Positions 1-5,245 are shown, counted from the first letter of the stretch. The stretch: 5,245 bases of DNA from Salinirussus sp. (GCA_028275005.1 JAQCNN010000269.1:1-5245); one strand, 5' to 3'. Notes: generated by a model from the letters alone, not told the origin. A program made the numbers and translations.

Positions 1-173
1 CCGCTTGTGGTGACAGACGCGAGGAAGCGTTCGGCGGCAGTCGGTATAAGCCACACGCCGAGGGTGTGTTGCAGGGCTGGCACCACACACCGGGGGGACG
101 GGCCGCAGGGTACGGGGCCACCGGGCGGACAGTGCCAACCTTTCTGTACCACCGTGATAATCTGTACCGTACA
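1..173. other. Upstream non-coding stretch, no convincing gene
   Basis: No supportable gene was found here. One forward frame reads Arg-Leu-Trp-stop at 2-13 and could be the last codons of an upstream gene, but this is too short to test. The frame of the downstream M20 gene stays open back to the window edge. Its translation before position 174 is rich in Gly, His, Arg and Thr and does not resemble the start of an M20 enzyme, so I treat it as chance openness in G+C-rich DNA. There is no ATG on the reverse strand in this stretch. A TATA-like run (GTATAAG) at 44-50 has no sensible gene at the right distance. Short inverted repeats lie at 52-91. Confidence 0.5.
141..173 (+). promoter_or_regulatory. 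Putative promoter/operator of the M20 gene
   Basis: An AT-richer patch lies just before the M20 start in otherwise G+C-rich DNA. It holds an 8-base direct repeat, TCTGTACC, at 143-150 and 161-168 (18 bases apart, under two helical turns). A palindrome, TGTAC-C-GTACA, at 163-173 directly abuts the ATG at 174. GATAAT at 156-161 or TTTCTG at 141-146 could act as a weak TATA element. No Shine-Dalgarno site precedes the ATG, so a leaderless or nearly leaderless transcript is likely. A protein bound to the palindrome would cover the transcription start. The element is seen in the sequence; its regulatory role is inference. Confidence 0.35.
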
Positions 174-1328
174 ATGGGAGACCGACCAGCCGAACTCGAC
201 AGTCTGGCAGCCGACCTCGTCGGCATCGAGACCGAGAACCCGCCGGGTAACGAGCGCGCCTGTGCGGAGTACATCCACGAGTGGTTCACCGAGCGCAACA
301 TCGAGGCCGACCTGGTGCGCGAGCCCGACGAGGACCGCCCGCAGGTCGCCGCCACCGTCGGCAGCGGTGACCCGACGCTCGTCCTCAACGGTCACATCGA
401 CGTCGTCCCGGCCGGGGACCACGGGAGCTGGAGTCGTGACCCCTACGGCGGCGATATCGAGGGGAGCACGCTCCACGGCCGCGGGAGCGCCGACATGAAG
501 ACGGGTGTCGCGGTCGCGATGTTGACCGCCGCCGACCTCGCCGAGGAGCTGGAGTCGGGCGACTTGGAGGGGTCACTCGTGGTCCAGGCCGTGATGGGCG
601 AGGAGACCGCCGAGCCGGGCACCAAGACCCTGCTGGAGCGGGGCTACGACGGGGACTACGGTGTTGTCCTCGAGCCGACGGAGATGCGGACGGCCACCAG
701 CGAGAAGGGGCTTGCCTGGTACGAGATCACCGTCGAGGGCGACCCCTCACACGCCAGCCGGCCCGACCAGGGCTCGAACGCCGTCCTGAACGCCGAGCCG
801 GTGCTCGAGGCGCTGGGTGCCTACGACAGCCGCGTCCGCGAGCGCGAACACGACCTGCTCGGGCAGGCGTACGCGACGGTCACGGGCTTCGAGGCGGGCA
901 CGAAGGAGAACGTCGTCCCCGAGCGGGCAACGCTGGTCGTCGACCGCCGATTCCTCCCCGGCGAGTCCGCCGACGAGGTCGACGACGAGGTCGACACTCT
1001 CCTCGCCGAGGTGGAGGCCGAGTCCGGGGTCACGACCAGTTGGGAGCGCACCCGGACCTACGAGTCCGCGGCGGTCCCCGCCGACAGCCACCTCGCGGAG
1101 CGGCTACGGACCCACAGCCACGAGGCCGCCGGCGTCCCGGACGAGCCGTGGGGTGTCACCGCGTCGACCGACGTCCGCAACTTCGTCAACGACTTTGGGA
1201 TCGAGGCGGTCACCTGGGGCCCTGGCCCGCTCGACCAGGCCCACACCGTCGACGAACACACCGACCTCGACGGGGCGGCGACCGCACTCGGCGTTCTGAA
1301 GCGGACTGCGCGGGACCTGCTGGGGTGA
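174..1328 (+). CDS. M20 family metallopeptidase (ArgE/DapE/carboxypeptidase G2-like)
   Basis: A 384-residue cytoplasmic enzyme of the ArgE/DapE/CPG2 clan, which hydrolyses amide bonds of N-acyl amino acids or small peptides with a two-zinc centre. All expected ligands are visible: H74 and D76 in NGHIDVVP, bridging D107 in GRGSADMKTG, catalytic E143 and ligand E144 in MGEETAEPGT, E167 in VLEPTE, and H357 in AHTVDEHTDL. H193 in PSHASRP marks the start of the small dimerisation domain, where the usual conserved His sits. The N-terminal ETENPPGNE motif is typical. Length is normal for the family. I chose ATG 174 because family homology begins about ten residues later, and the open frame upstream is not protein-like. 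There is no signal peptide. Substrate is undetermined: acetylornithine, succinyl-diaminopimelate and other N-acyl amino acids are all possible. It converges on the DUF35 gene and need not share its pathway. Confidence 0.93.
   Translation: MGDRPAELDSLAADLVGIETENPPGNERACAEYIHEWFTERNIEADLVREPDEDRPQVAATVGSGDPTLVLNGHIDVVPAGDHGSWSRDPYGGDIEGSTLHGRGSADMKTGVAVAMLTAADLAEELESGDLEGSLVVQAVMGEETAEPGTKTLLERGYDGDYGVVLEPTEMRTATSEKGLAWYEITVEGDPSHASRPDQGSNAVLNAEPVLEALGAYDSRVREREHDLLGQAYATVTGFEAGTKENVVPERATLVVDRRFLPGESADEVDDEVDTLLAEVEAESGVTTSWERTRTYESAAVPADSHLAERLRTHSHEAAGVPDEPWGVTASTDVRNFVNDFGIEAVTWGPGPLDQAHTVDEHTDLDGAATALGVLKRTARDLLG
972..995 (+). repeat. 12-base perfect tandem duplication inside the M20 gene
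   Basis: The unit GACGAGGTCGAC occurs twice in direct succession and encodes DEVD-DEVD (residues 267-274), within an acidic helix of the dimerisation domain. The reading frame is kept. It is probably a small slippage duplication, tolerated because it adds surface acidity, and has no evident function of its own. Confidence 0.6.
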
Positions 1329-1351
1329 GACTGTCGGGGCGGCCTCACTCC
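1322..1351. terminator. Inverted repeat spanning both convergent stop codons
   Basis: Bases 1322-1329 (GGGGTGAG) pair with 1344-1351 (CTCACTCC) over 8 positions with one G-U pair, leaving a 14-base loop. The TGA of the M20 gene lies in the left arm and the TGA of the DUF35 gene, read from the other strand, lies in the right arm. A hairpin could form in the transcripts from both directions and limit read-through. No T-run follows on either strand, and archaeal termination usually depends on T-tracts, so the terminator role is only a guess. Confidence 0.3.
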
Positions 1352-1776
1352 GGTTCGACGGGCACCGCCTCGAAGTACGGGTAGTCGGCGAGGTCGCCGC
1401 GGTCGACCTCGCCTGGTGGGGCCGCGGGCACGACCTCGACGGGTGTCCCGACCGTCAGCGCCCCGTAGTCGGCCGCAATCGGGGTCAGCAGCCGCGGGCC
1501 GGCCGCGAGCTCGGTCAGGCCAACCACCAGCGGGGCGTCGAACCCGGGCGGCGTGACGTGCTGTCTGGTAAACGAGTAGAGCTTGCCACCCGGGTCGACC
1601 GCCGTCCAGTCGACGTCCCGGCCGCCACAGTGGGGACAGACCGGCCCTGGCGGGAAGAACGCCTGTCCACACCCCGCGCCCGCACACCGGTGGAGGAGAA
1701 GCCGGCCGTCGGCGAGTGCCGTCCAGAACCGTCGTGTGTACCGCTCGTCCGGGAGCGCCGGCGAGCGGTCGCTCAT
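1345..1776 (-). CDS. Zn-ribbon/OB-fold DUF35 protein, thiolase partner
   Basis: A 143-residue protein of the acyl-CoA-associated DUF35 family: an N-terminal helix (roughly residues 8-25, with ERYTRRFWTALADG), a rubredoxin-like zinc ribbon, then an OB fold. The ribbon cysteines are C31, C36, C47 and C50. The first pair is spaced C-x4-C rather than the usual C-x2-C, so the first knuckle carries two extra residues. GKLYSFTRQH (64-73) is the typical first OB strand after the ribbon, and TPVEVVP (111-117) is a later strand. In known systems such proteins bind thiolase-fold enzymes as a structural or CoA-channelling subunit, as in archaeal thiolase/HMG-CoA synthase complexes and Ltp2-ChsH2. Here the gene directly follows a thiolase-fold gene with a 4-base ATGA overlap and has its own strong ribosome binding site. 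A complex of the two products is therefore very likely, though inferred. The C-terminal tail is acidic (EAVPVEPE). Confidence 0.9.
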   Translation of the reverse strand: MSDRSPALPDERYTRRFWTALADGRLLLHRCAGAGCGQAFFPPGPVCPHCGGRDVDWTAVDPGGKLYSFTRQHVTPPGFDAPLVVGLTELAAGPRLLTPIAADYGALTVGTPVEVVPAAPPGEVDRGDLADYPYFEAVPVEPE

Positions 1777-2927
1777 CCGTCCACCTCCAGCACCGTGGCG
1801 GTGACACCGTCGACGTGGCCGTGCTCGCTGGTCGTCAGCGCCCGCTCGGCCCCAGGGACCTGTATCGGGGCCTCCCCGCGGAGTTGCCCGACGGCGGCAA
1901 TGTAGTTCAAAAGCGGCGTCACCATCGCCGGGTGGCCGCGGCCAAGACAGCCACCCGAGGGGCTGACCGGGTGTGGCCCGTCGACCGCGGTCTCGCCGCG
2001 GACGCAGGCCGCCGCCCCATCGCCGGGCTCGTACAGCCCGAGCTCCTCGGTGATGACCGCCTCGACGTGCGGGAAGGGGGCGTATGGCTCGAAGACATCC
2101 ACGGCGTCTGCGCTCGTCCCGGCGTCCGCGAGCGCCCCCTCGGTGGCCGTTCCGACCGCGGGAAAGCGGGCGAGCGAGCCGTCCCGGACCCCGAGGAGGT
2201 GGCTGGTTGCGTGACCGGCGCCGACCCCGCTCACCCGGACTGGTGCCGTGGAACTCCCGCCGCCGGCCCCCGCGGTGAGCACGAGTGCTGCCGCCCCGTC
2301 ACAGGGGGTCGGACACTCGAGCAGCCGGAGGGGGTCGGCGATGGGCCTGGAGTCGAGCACCGCGGCCGCCGTCAGCTCCTCGCCAAAGACCGCGGCCGGA
2401 TTGCCGGCGGCGTTCGAGCGGTTTTTCGCGGCGATTGCCGCGACGGCCTCGCGGTCGGCGTCGAACTCGTGGCAGTACCGCTGGAGGCTCTGGGCGTAGA
2501 TCCCGGGGACCGAAGGGCCAGCAGGGGCCTGGAACTCCCGGTCGAAGATGTCGAGGATGTACTCGAAGTAGTCCGCCGTGTCGATGGTGGAGTTGCGCTC
2601 GACCGCGGCGACGACCGCCGTCTCCACCCGGCCCGCGCGGACGTCGCCAACGGCGGCGTGGAAGGCGTTCCCGCCGCTGGTGCCGCCGGTGTAGACCTCC
2701 AACCGGCGGTCGGGGGCGACGCCGAGCCGGTCGGAGACCAGTGTCGAAAAAAAGCCCTGCTCGGCCCAGGGTCGCGGCTTCGGGAGATAGAGCCCGTCGA
2801 TATCGGTCGGTTCCGCGCCCGCGCCGTCCAGCGCCTGGAGTATCGCGTGCAGCGCCAGGTCCCGCTCTGGGAGGTCGTACTCGCGGTCGAGGGTCGACGA
2901 GACACCTGTGATGTATGCGTCGGTCAC
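1773..2927 (-). CDS. SCP2-type thiolase-fold protein lacking the nucleophilic Cys
   Basis: A 384-residue protein with the length and plan of archaeal SCP2-like thiolases. Visible landmarks are the N-terminal strand AYITGV, the nucleophile-loop region LEVYTGGTSGGNAFHAA (76-92) followed by VRAGRVETAVVAAVE, the CPTPCDGAAALVL segment (205-217), VFEPYAPFPHVEA (278-290), and the GHP motif in GGCLGRGHPAM with H332. In true thiolases the loop reads CxSG. Here the matching position is G82 in GTSG, and the C-terminal Cys-Gly-Gly motif is replaced by SEHGHVDG (367-374). Classic thiolysis is therefore unlikely. Ltp2-type retro-aldolases share this fold, the missing Cys and a DUF35 partner. The GTG start at 2927 was chosen because homology begins at TDAYITGV, no ATG is nearby, GAGG precedes it by seven bases, and a longer frame would run into the divergent gene. 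It overlaps the downstream DUF35 gene by four bases. Confidence 0.88.
   Translation of the reverse strand: MTDAYITGVSSTLDREYDLPERDLALHAILQALDGAGAEPTDIDGLYLPKPRPWAEQGFFSTLVSDRLGVAPDRRLEVYTGGTSGGNAFHAAVGDVRAGRVETAVVAAVERNSTIDTADYFEYILDIFDREFQAPAGPSVPGIYAQSLQRYCHEFDADREAVAAIAAKNRSNAAGNPAAVFGEELTAAAVLDSRPIADPLRLLECPTPCDGAAALVLTAGAGGGSSTAPVRVSGVGAGHATSHLLGVRDGSLARFPAVGTATEGALADAGTSADAVDVFEPYAPFPHVEAVITEELGLYEPGDGAAACVRGETAVDGPHPVSPSGGCLGRGHPAMVTPLLNYIAAVGQLRGEAPIQVPGAERALTTSEHGHVDGVTATVLEVDG
1781..1788 (-). promoter_or_regulatory. Strong Shine-Dalgarno site for the DUF35 gene
   Basis: Read on the reverse strand, GGAGGTGG lies within the last codons of the thiolase-fold gene, with GGAGG ending seven bases before the ATG at 1776. 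It matches the 3' end of archaeal 16S rRNA (anti-SD CCUCC). It fixes the start of the DUF35 gene and indicates translation from the polycistronic message, in contrast to the forward-strand genes here, which have no such site. Confidence 0.75.
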
Positions 2928-2934
2928 TGTGTGG

Positions 2935-2938
2935 CCTC
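2935..2938 (-). promoter_or_regulatory. Weak Shine-Dalgarno site for the GTG-started thiolase-fold gene
   Basis: GAGG on the reverse strand, within GGCGAGG, ends seven bases before the GTG at 2927. It supports the non-ATG start and a short 5' leader. Confidence 0.4.
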
Positions 2939-3002
2939 GCCGCCGGCTTCGGGGCCACCCGTCTAATAGGTCGGGCACGGCACAGTCGACACGGCGGCCG
3001 AC

Positions 3003-3009
3003 ATTTATG
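3003..3009 (+). promoter_or_regulatory. TATA-like box of the MmgE/PrpD gene
   Basis: ATTTATG is an AT-rich island in G+C-rich DNA, with TTTAT close to the haloarchaeal TATA consensus. Its distance to the ATG at 3034 places the expected transcription start at or next to that codon, giving a leaderless message. This favours 3034 over the in-frame ATG at 3007, which would lie inside the box itself. Confidence 0.5.
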
Positions 3010-3033
3010 TGGGCAGCCGACCCTGCTGTGAGC

Positions 3034-4368
3034 ATGGAGACACGACCGCCGGAGACACGGCTCGGCGAGTTCGTCGCGGGCGTGGAGTACGGCGACCTCC
3101 CGGAGGCGGCCGTCGACACCGTCGTCCGCGCAGTCACCGACACAGTCGGGGTGACACTGGCGGGGACAACTGCCAACGCCGGCCGCCGGGCAACGGCCGC
3201 GGCGGCGGTCGACCCTGGCGGGGCAGACGTGGGGGCGTTACTCGGTGTCACGGGCGCCGACCGGCCCGAAGCAACGGCCTTACGCGTCGGGACGGCCGGC
3301 CACGCGCTGGACTACGACGACCTCTCGTGGGCGATGGACGGCCACCCGAGTGTGACACTCGTTCCGCCACTGCTCGCGCTGGCGCCCGAGACCGGGGCGA
3401 GCGGGCGAGACCTCGTTGCGGCCTACGCCGCGGGGTTCGAGACGGCGTGTGCGGTGGCCGAGCCGGTCAGCCCCGGCCACTACGAGGCCGGGTGGCACGC
3501 GACGGCGACCTTCGGCACCTTCGGCGCGGCGGCCGCGGCGGCCCACCTGCTCGGCCTCGACGCGGCGACGACGAGGCGTGCCCTCACCGTCGCGGCCTCG
3601 ATGCCCGCCGGCCTGAAGCGCAACTTCGGGTCGATGACGAAGCCGCTGCACGCCGGCCTGTGTGCCCGGTCGGGCGTAACTGCCGCCCGTCTCGCCCGGG
3701 AAGGGCTCACCGCCGACCCGCGTGCGGTCACCGGTGACGGCGGCTTCTGGGACCTCTACAGCCCCGAGTCGGTCGGTGCGTTCTCCGTCGGCGACCGCTG
3801 GCGACTCCGCGAGGAGGGGGTCCACGTCAAGGCCTACCCGTGTTGTTATTTCACCCACAGTGCGGTCGCGGCGGCGGCCGAACTCGGCGAGACGGTCGCC
3901 CCGGAGCGGGTCGAGTCGGTCTCGGTCACAGCCGCACAGGGGGCAGCCGACGCCCTCCATCACACGGACCCGGAGACGGGGCTGGAGGCGAAGTTCTCCA
4001 TGGAGTACACTGTTGCGAGCGGGCTCGTCCGCGACAGGGTCGGGCTCGACACGTTCGCGCCCGAGGCGGTCGACCACCCGGCGGTCCAGCGCGTCCGCGA
4101 GCGGGTGGGGTTCACCGTCGACGAAGGGCTGGCCTACGACGCACACGGGGCGACGGTCCGGGTCGAAACGCCCGGCGAGAGCTACGAGCGCACCCGGACA
4201 GACCCGCCCGGAACACACGACGACCCCCTCACCGAGGAGCGCTTTCGCGCGAAGTTCGAGGAGTGTGCCGGGACGGTGCTCGACGCCGGCGCGGTCGCCA
4301 CCCTCTACGAGCGGCTCGCGACACTGCCGGCGGTCGAGGACGTTGCCGAGATGGTCGCCACGGTGTGA
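3034..4368 (+). CDS. MmgE/PrpD family protein (2-methylcitrate dehydratase/aconitate decarboxylase-like)
   Basis: A 444-residue member of the MmgE/PrpD family, which includes 2-methylcitrate dehydratase, cis-aconitate decarboxylase and iminodisuccinate epimerase. Family motifs appear in order: GHALDYDDL (89-97), DGHPS (102-106), GWHATATFGTFGAAAAAA (153-170), the helical-domain segment GSMTKPLHAG (199-208), KAYPCCYFTHSAVAAA (266-281) and AKFSMEYTVASGL (319-331). By motif matching from memory, D93, H104, H155, K203, K266, H275 and Y325 fall at the places of the active-site residues of human aconitate decarboxylase, so the protein is probably catalytic. Exact substrate cannot be set from sequence alone. 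The alternative ATG at 3007 would add nine residues but overlaps the TATA-like box. No Shine-Dalgarno site is present, so translation is likely leaderless. It is divergent from the thiolase-fold operon and is followed after 80 bases by an acyl-CoA dehydrogenase in the same direction. Confidence 0.9.
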   Translation: METRPPETRLGEFVAGVEYGDLPEAAVDTVVRAVTDTVGVTLAGTTANAGRRATAAAAVDPGGADVGALLGVTGADRPEATALRVGTAGHALDYDDLSWAMDGHPSVTLVPPLLALAPETGASGRDLVAAYAAGFETACAVAEPVSPGHYEAGWHATATFGTFGAAAAAAHLLGLDAATTRRALTVAASMPAGLKRNFGSMTKPLHAGLCARSGVTAARLAREGLTADPRAVTGDGGFWDLYSPESVGAFSVGDRWRLREEGVHVKAYPCCYFTHSAVAAAAELGETVAPERVESVSVTAAQGAADALHHTDPETGLEAKFSMEYTVASGLVRDRVGLDTFAPEAVDHPAVQRVRERVGFTVDEGLAYDAHGATVRVETPGESYERTRTDPPGTHDDPLTEERFRAKFEECAGTVLDAGAVATLYERLATLPAVEDVAEMVATV

Positions 4369-4374
4369 CCGGCC

Positions 4375-4404
4375 CCGAGAAGCGCCTCGGACAGCCCGGC
4401 CGGG
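4375..4404 (+). terminator. Hairpin and palindrome after the MmgE/PrpD stop
   Basis: Shortly after the stop, CCGAG (4375-4379) pairs with CTCGG (4386-4390) across a six-base loop. It is followed by a perfect 10-base palindrome, CCCGGCCGGG, at 4395-4404. These could form small stems at the 3' end of the upstream message, or simply reflect base composition. No T-run follows apart from the TTTAA of the next promoter. Weak evidence. Confidence 0.25.
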
Positions 4405-4411
4405 GGCGGGG

Positions 4412-4418
4412 ATTTAAC
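4412..4418 (+). promoter_or_regulatory. TATA-like box of the acyl-CoA dehydrogenase gene
   Basis: ATTTAAC stands out in a G/C run (GGGGGCGGGG before it, CGCTGCCGCC after it). Its centre is about 34 bases before the ATG at 4449, so transcription should start roughly 5-10 bases before the start codon. No Shine-Dalgarno site is seen. The acyl-CoA dehydrogenase therefore probably has its own promoter rather than relying only on read-through from the gene before it. Confidence 0.55.
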
Positions 4419-4448
4419 ACCGCTGCCGCCCCAGAGTCGGCTATTCAG

Positions 4449-5245
4449 ATGGTAGACAGAGACACCGTTCAGCTGACCGAACAGCAACAACTCGTTCGGG
4501 ACTCGGTCCAGGAGATCTGTGCCGACTTCGACGCCGCCTACTGGCGCGAACACGACAGACAGGGCGAGTACCCCCAGGAGTTCGTCGACGAACTCGCCGC
4601 AAACGGCTGGTTCGGTGCGCTCATCCCCGAGGAGTACGGCGGGGCGGGGATGAGCACCGAGGAGACGGTCGTCATCATGGAGGAGATCGCCGCAAGCGGC
4701 GGCGGCTTCAGCGCCTCTCAGGCCGTCCACGGCGCGGTCTACAACTCCGCGCCCCTCGTGGAGTACGGCAGCGAGGCGATGAAGGAGGAGCTGCTGCCCG
4801 CGGTCGCCGCGGGCGAGACCTCCATCCAGGCCTTCGGGCTGACCGAGCCAAACGCCGGGTCGGACTCCACCTCCATCGAGACCACCGCCGAGAAGGACGG
4901 CGACGAGTACGTCATCGACGGGCAGAAGATCTGGATCTCCCGGGTCGACGCCAGCGACTACATCGTCCTGATGACCCGGACCACCCCCCGGAGCGAGGTC
5001 GACAAGCGCACTCACGGCGTGACGATGTTCCTCGTCGAACTGGAGGCGGCCTTCGACCAGAGCGCCCTCCAGGTCGAACAGATCGACAAGACCGCCAGCA
5101 ACGCCGTCCACTCCTACGAGATGTTCTTCGAGGGGCTCCGGGTGCCCGAGAGCGCGGTCATCGGCGAGGTCGGCGAGGGCTTCTACCAGATGCTCGACGG
5201 GCTCAACGAGGAGCGACTGGTCATCGCCGCCGAGTGTGTCGGGCT
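4449..5245 (+). CDS. Acyl-CoA dehydrogenase, 3' end beyond window
   Basis: The frame from ATG 4449 is open to the window edge (265 complete codons) and encodes the N-terminal two thirds of an acyl-CoA dehydrogenase, which uses FAD to introduce an alpha-beta double bond into an acyl-CoA and passes electrons to ETF. The N-terminal helical domain starts with LTEQQQLVRDSV and includes GALIPEEYGGAGM (56-68). The middle beta domain has the flavin-contacting motif FGLTEPNAGSDS (129-140), then GQKIWISRVDASDYIV (158-173), FFEGLRVPESAVIGEVGEGF (226-245) and GLNEERL (251-257) at the start of the C-terminal helical domain. The catalytic Glu, expected about 110 residues further on, is outside the window. 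In place of the common ITNA/VTNG after the Lys-Trp, this protein has ISRVDASD. A full protein would be about 380 residues. The chain-length or branched-chain preference is unknown. Its place beside the MmgE/PrpD and thiolase-fold genes suggests a shared acyl-CoA degradation route. Confidence 0.93.
   Translation, partial: MVDRDTVQLTEQQQLVRDSVQEICADFDAAYWREHDRQGEYPQEFVDELAANGWFGALIPEEYGGAGMSTEETVVIMEEIAASGGGFSASQAVHGAVYNSAPLVEYGSEAMKEELLPAVAAGETSIQAFGLTEPNAGSDSTSIETTAEKDGDEYVIDGQKIWISRVDASDYIVLMTRTTPRSEVDKRTHGVTMFLVELEAAFDQSALQVEQIDKTASNAVHSYEMFFEGLRVPESAVIGEVGEGFYQMLDGLNEERLVIAAECVG

Larger units (their letters stand above)
2928..3033. promoter_or_regulatory. Divergent intergenic promoter region
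   Basis: These 106 bases separate the start codons of the thiolase-fold gene (leftward) and the MmgE/PrpD gene (rightward). On the reverse strand, CTATTAG at 2963-2969 is a possible TATA element about 40 bases before the GTG, leaving room for a leader of roughly 14 bases that holds the GAGG site. On the forward strand, ATTTATG at 3003-3009 sits about 28 bases before the ATG at 3034. Shared control of the two directions by one regulator is plausible, but I see no convincing operator. Confidence 0.5.

Noticed and set aside
42..50. GTATAAG as a promoter
   Set aside because: No start codon lies at a suitable distance on either strand except weak GTG candidates giving non-protein-like translations.
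66..173. N-terminal extension of the M20 gene from the GTG at 66, in a frame open to the window edge
   Set aside because: The added residues do not resemble M20 proteins and lack the acidic bias of the rest. The ATG at 174 leaves the normal short lead into the family homology and has promoter-like DNA before it.
1716..2966. 416-codon forward open frame opposite the thiolase-fold gene
   Set aside because: It is antisense to the motif-bearing thiolase-fold gene, rich in Arg and Gly, with no domain I recognise. It also crosses the well-supported ATGA operon junction.
2908..3033. Longer MmgE/PrpD start at 2908 or 3007
   Set aside because: 2908 would overlap the 5' end of the thiolase-fold gene with Arg-rich non-family sequence. 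3007 lies within the TATA-like element placed correctly for a start at 3034.
2928..3251. Longer thiolase-fold start at 3251
   Set aside because: The extension overlaps the start of the divergent MmgE/PrpD gene and its TATA-like box, and its Ser/Thr/Ala/Arg-rich translation is typical of a shadow frame. Homology begins just after the GTG at 2927.
3280..4218. 312-codon reverse-strand open frame opposite the MmgE/PrpD gene
   Set aside because: It mirrors a gene with all family motifs on the forward strand. Its Arg-rich translation has no recognisable domain.
4305..5111. 268-codon reverse-strand open frame opposite the acyl-CoA dehydrogenase
   Set aside because: It runs antisense to a clearly recognisable acyl-CoA dehydrogenase with intact motifs. 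Long antisense frames are expected in G+C-rich DNA, and its translation shows no family motif.
1..5245. Mobile element, CRISPR array, tRNA/rRNA, toxin-antitoxin or defence system
   Set aside because: I saw no transposase or integrase motifs, no regularly spaced repeats, no cloverleaf-like sequence and no target-site duplications. Nearly all of the window is explained by five metabolic genes.

Overview
The window looks like ordinary chromosomal DNA from a halophilic archaeon (class Halobacteria). Three things suggest this. Base composition is very G+C rich. The predicted proteins are loaded with Asp/Glu and poor in Lys. The genes that begin transcripts lack Shine-Dalgarno sites and have AT-rich TATA-like boxes about 25-40 bases before the start codon, whereas the one gene clearly internal to an operon has a strong GGAGGTG site. 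This assignment is inference from sequence style; no rRNA or marker gene is present.

Layout, left to right: (1) 1-173, no convincing gene, ending in a short palindrome that abuts the first start codon. (2) 174-1328 (+), an M20-family zinc metallopeptidase/deacylase with all expected metal ligands. (3) 1345-1776 (-), a small zinc-ribbon/OB-fold (DUF35) protein, convergent with the M20 gene across only 16 bases; both stop codons lie in opposite arms of one inverted repeat. (4) 1773-2927 (-), an SCP2-type thiolase-fold protein whose stop overlaps the start of the DUF35 gene (ATGA), so the two form an operon. (5) 2928-3033, a divergent promoter region. (6) 3034-4368 (+), an MmgE/PrpD-family protein. 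(7) 4449 to the window edge (+), the first 265 residues of an acyl-CoA dehydrogenase.

The thiolase-fold/DUF35 pair, the MmgE/PrpD protein and the acyl-CoA dehydrogenase look like parts of a degradative acyl-CoA pathway: dehydrogenation of an acyl-CoA, hydration/dehydration or decarboxylation chemistry, and carbon-carbon cleavage. The substrate cannot be read from the window, and no CoA ligase, enoyl-CoA hydratase or regulator is visible. The M20 gene faces the other way and may be unrelated. The most interesting detail is that the thiolase-fold protein has Gly where thiolases carry the nucleophilic Cys. Together with its DUF35 partner, this recalls the Ltp2-type retro-aldolases of steroid side-chain degradation more than true thiolases. 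I found no mobile element, CRISPR array, RNA gene or defence system.
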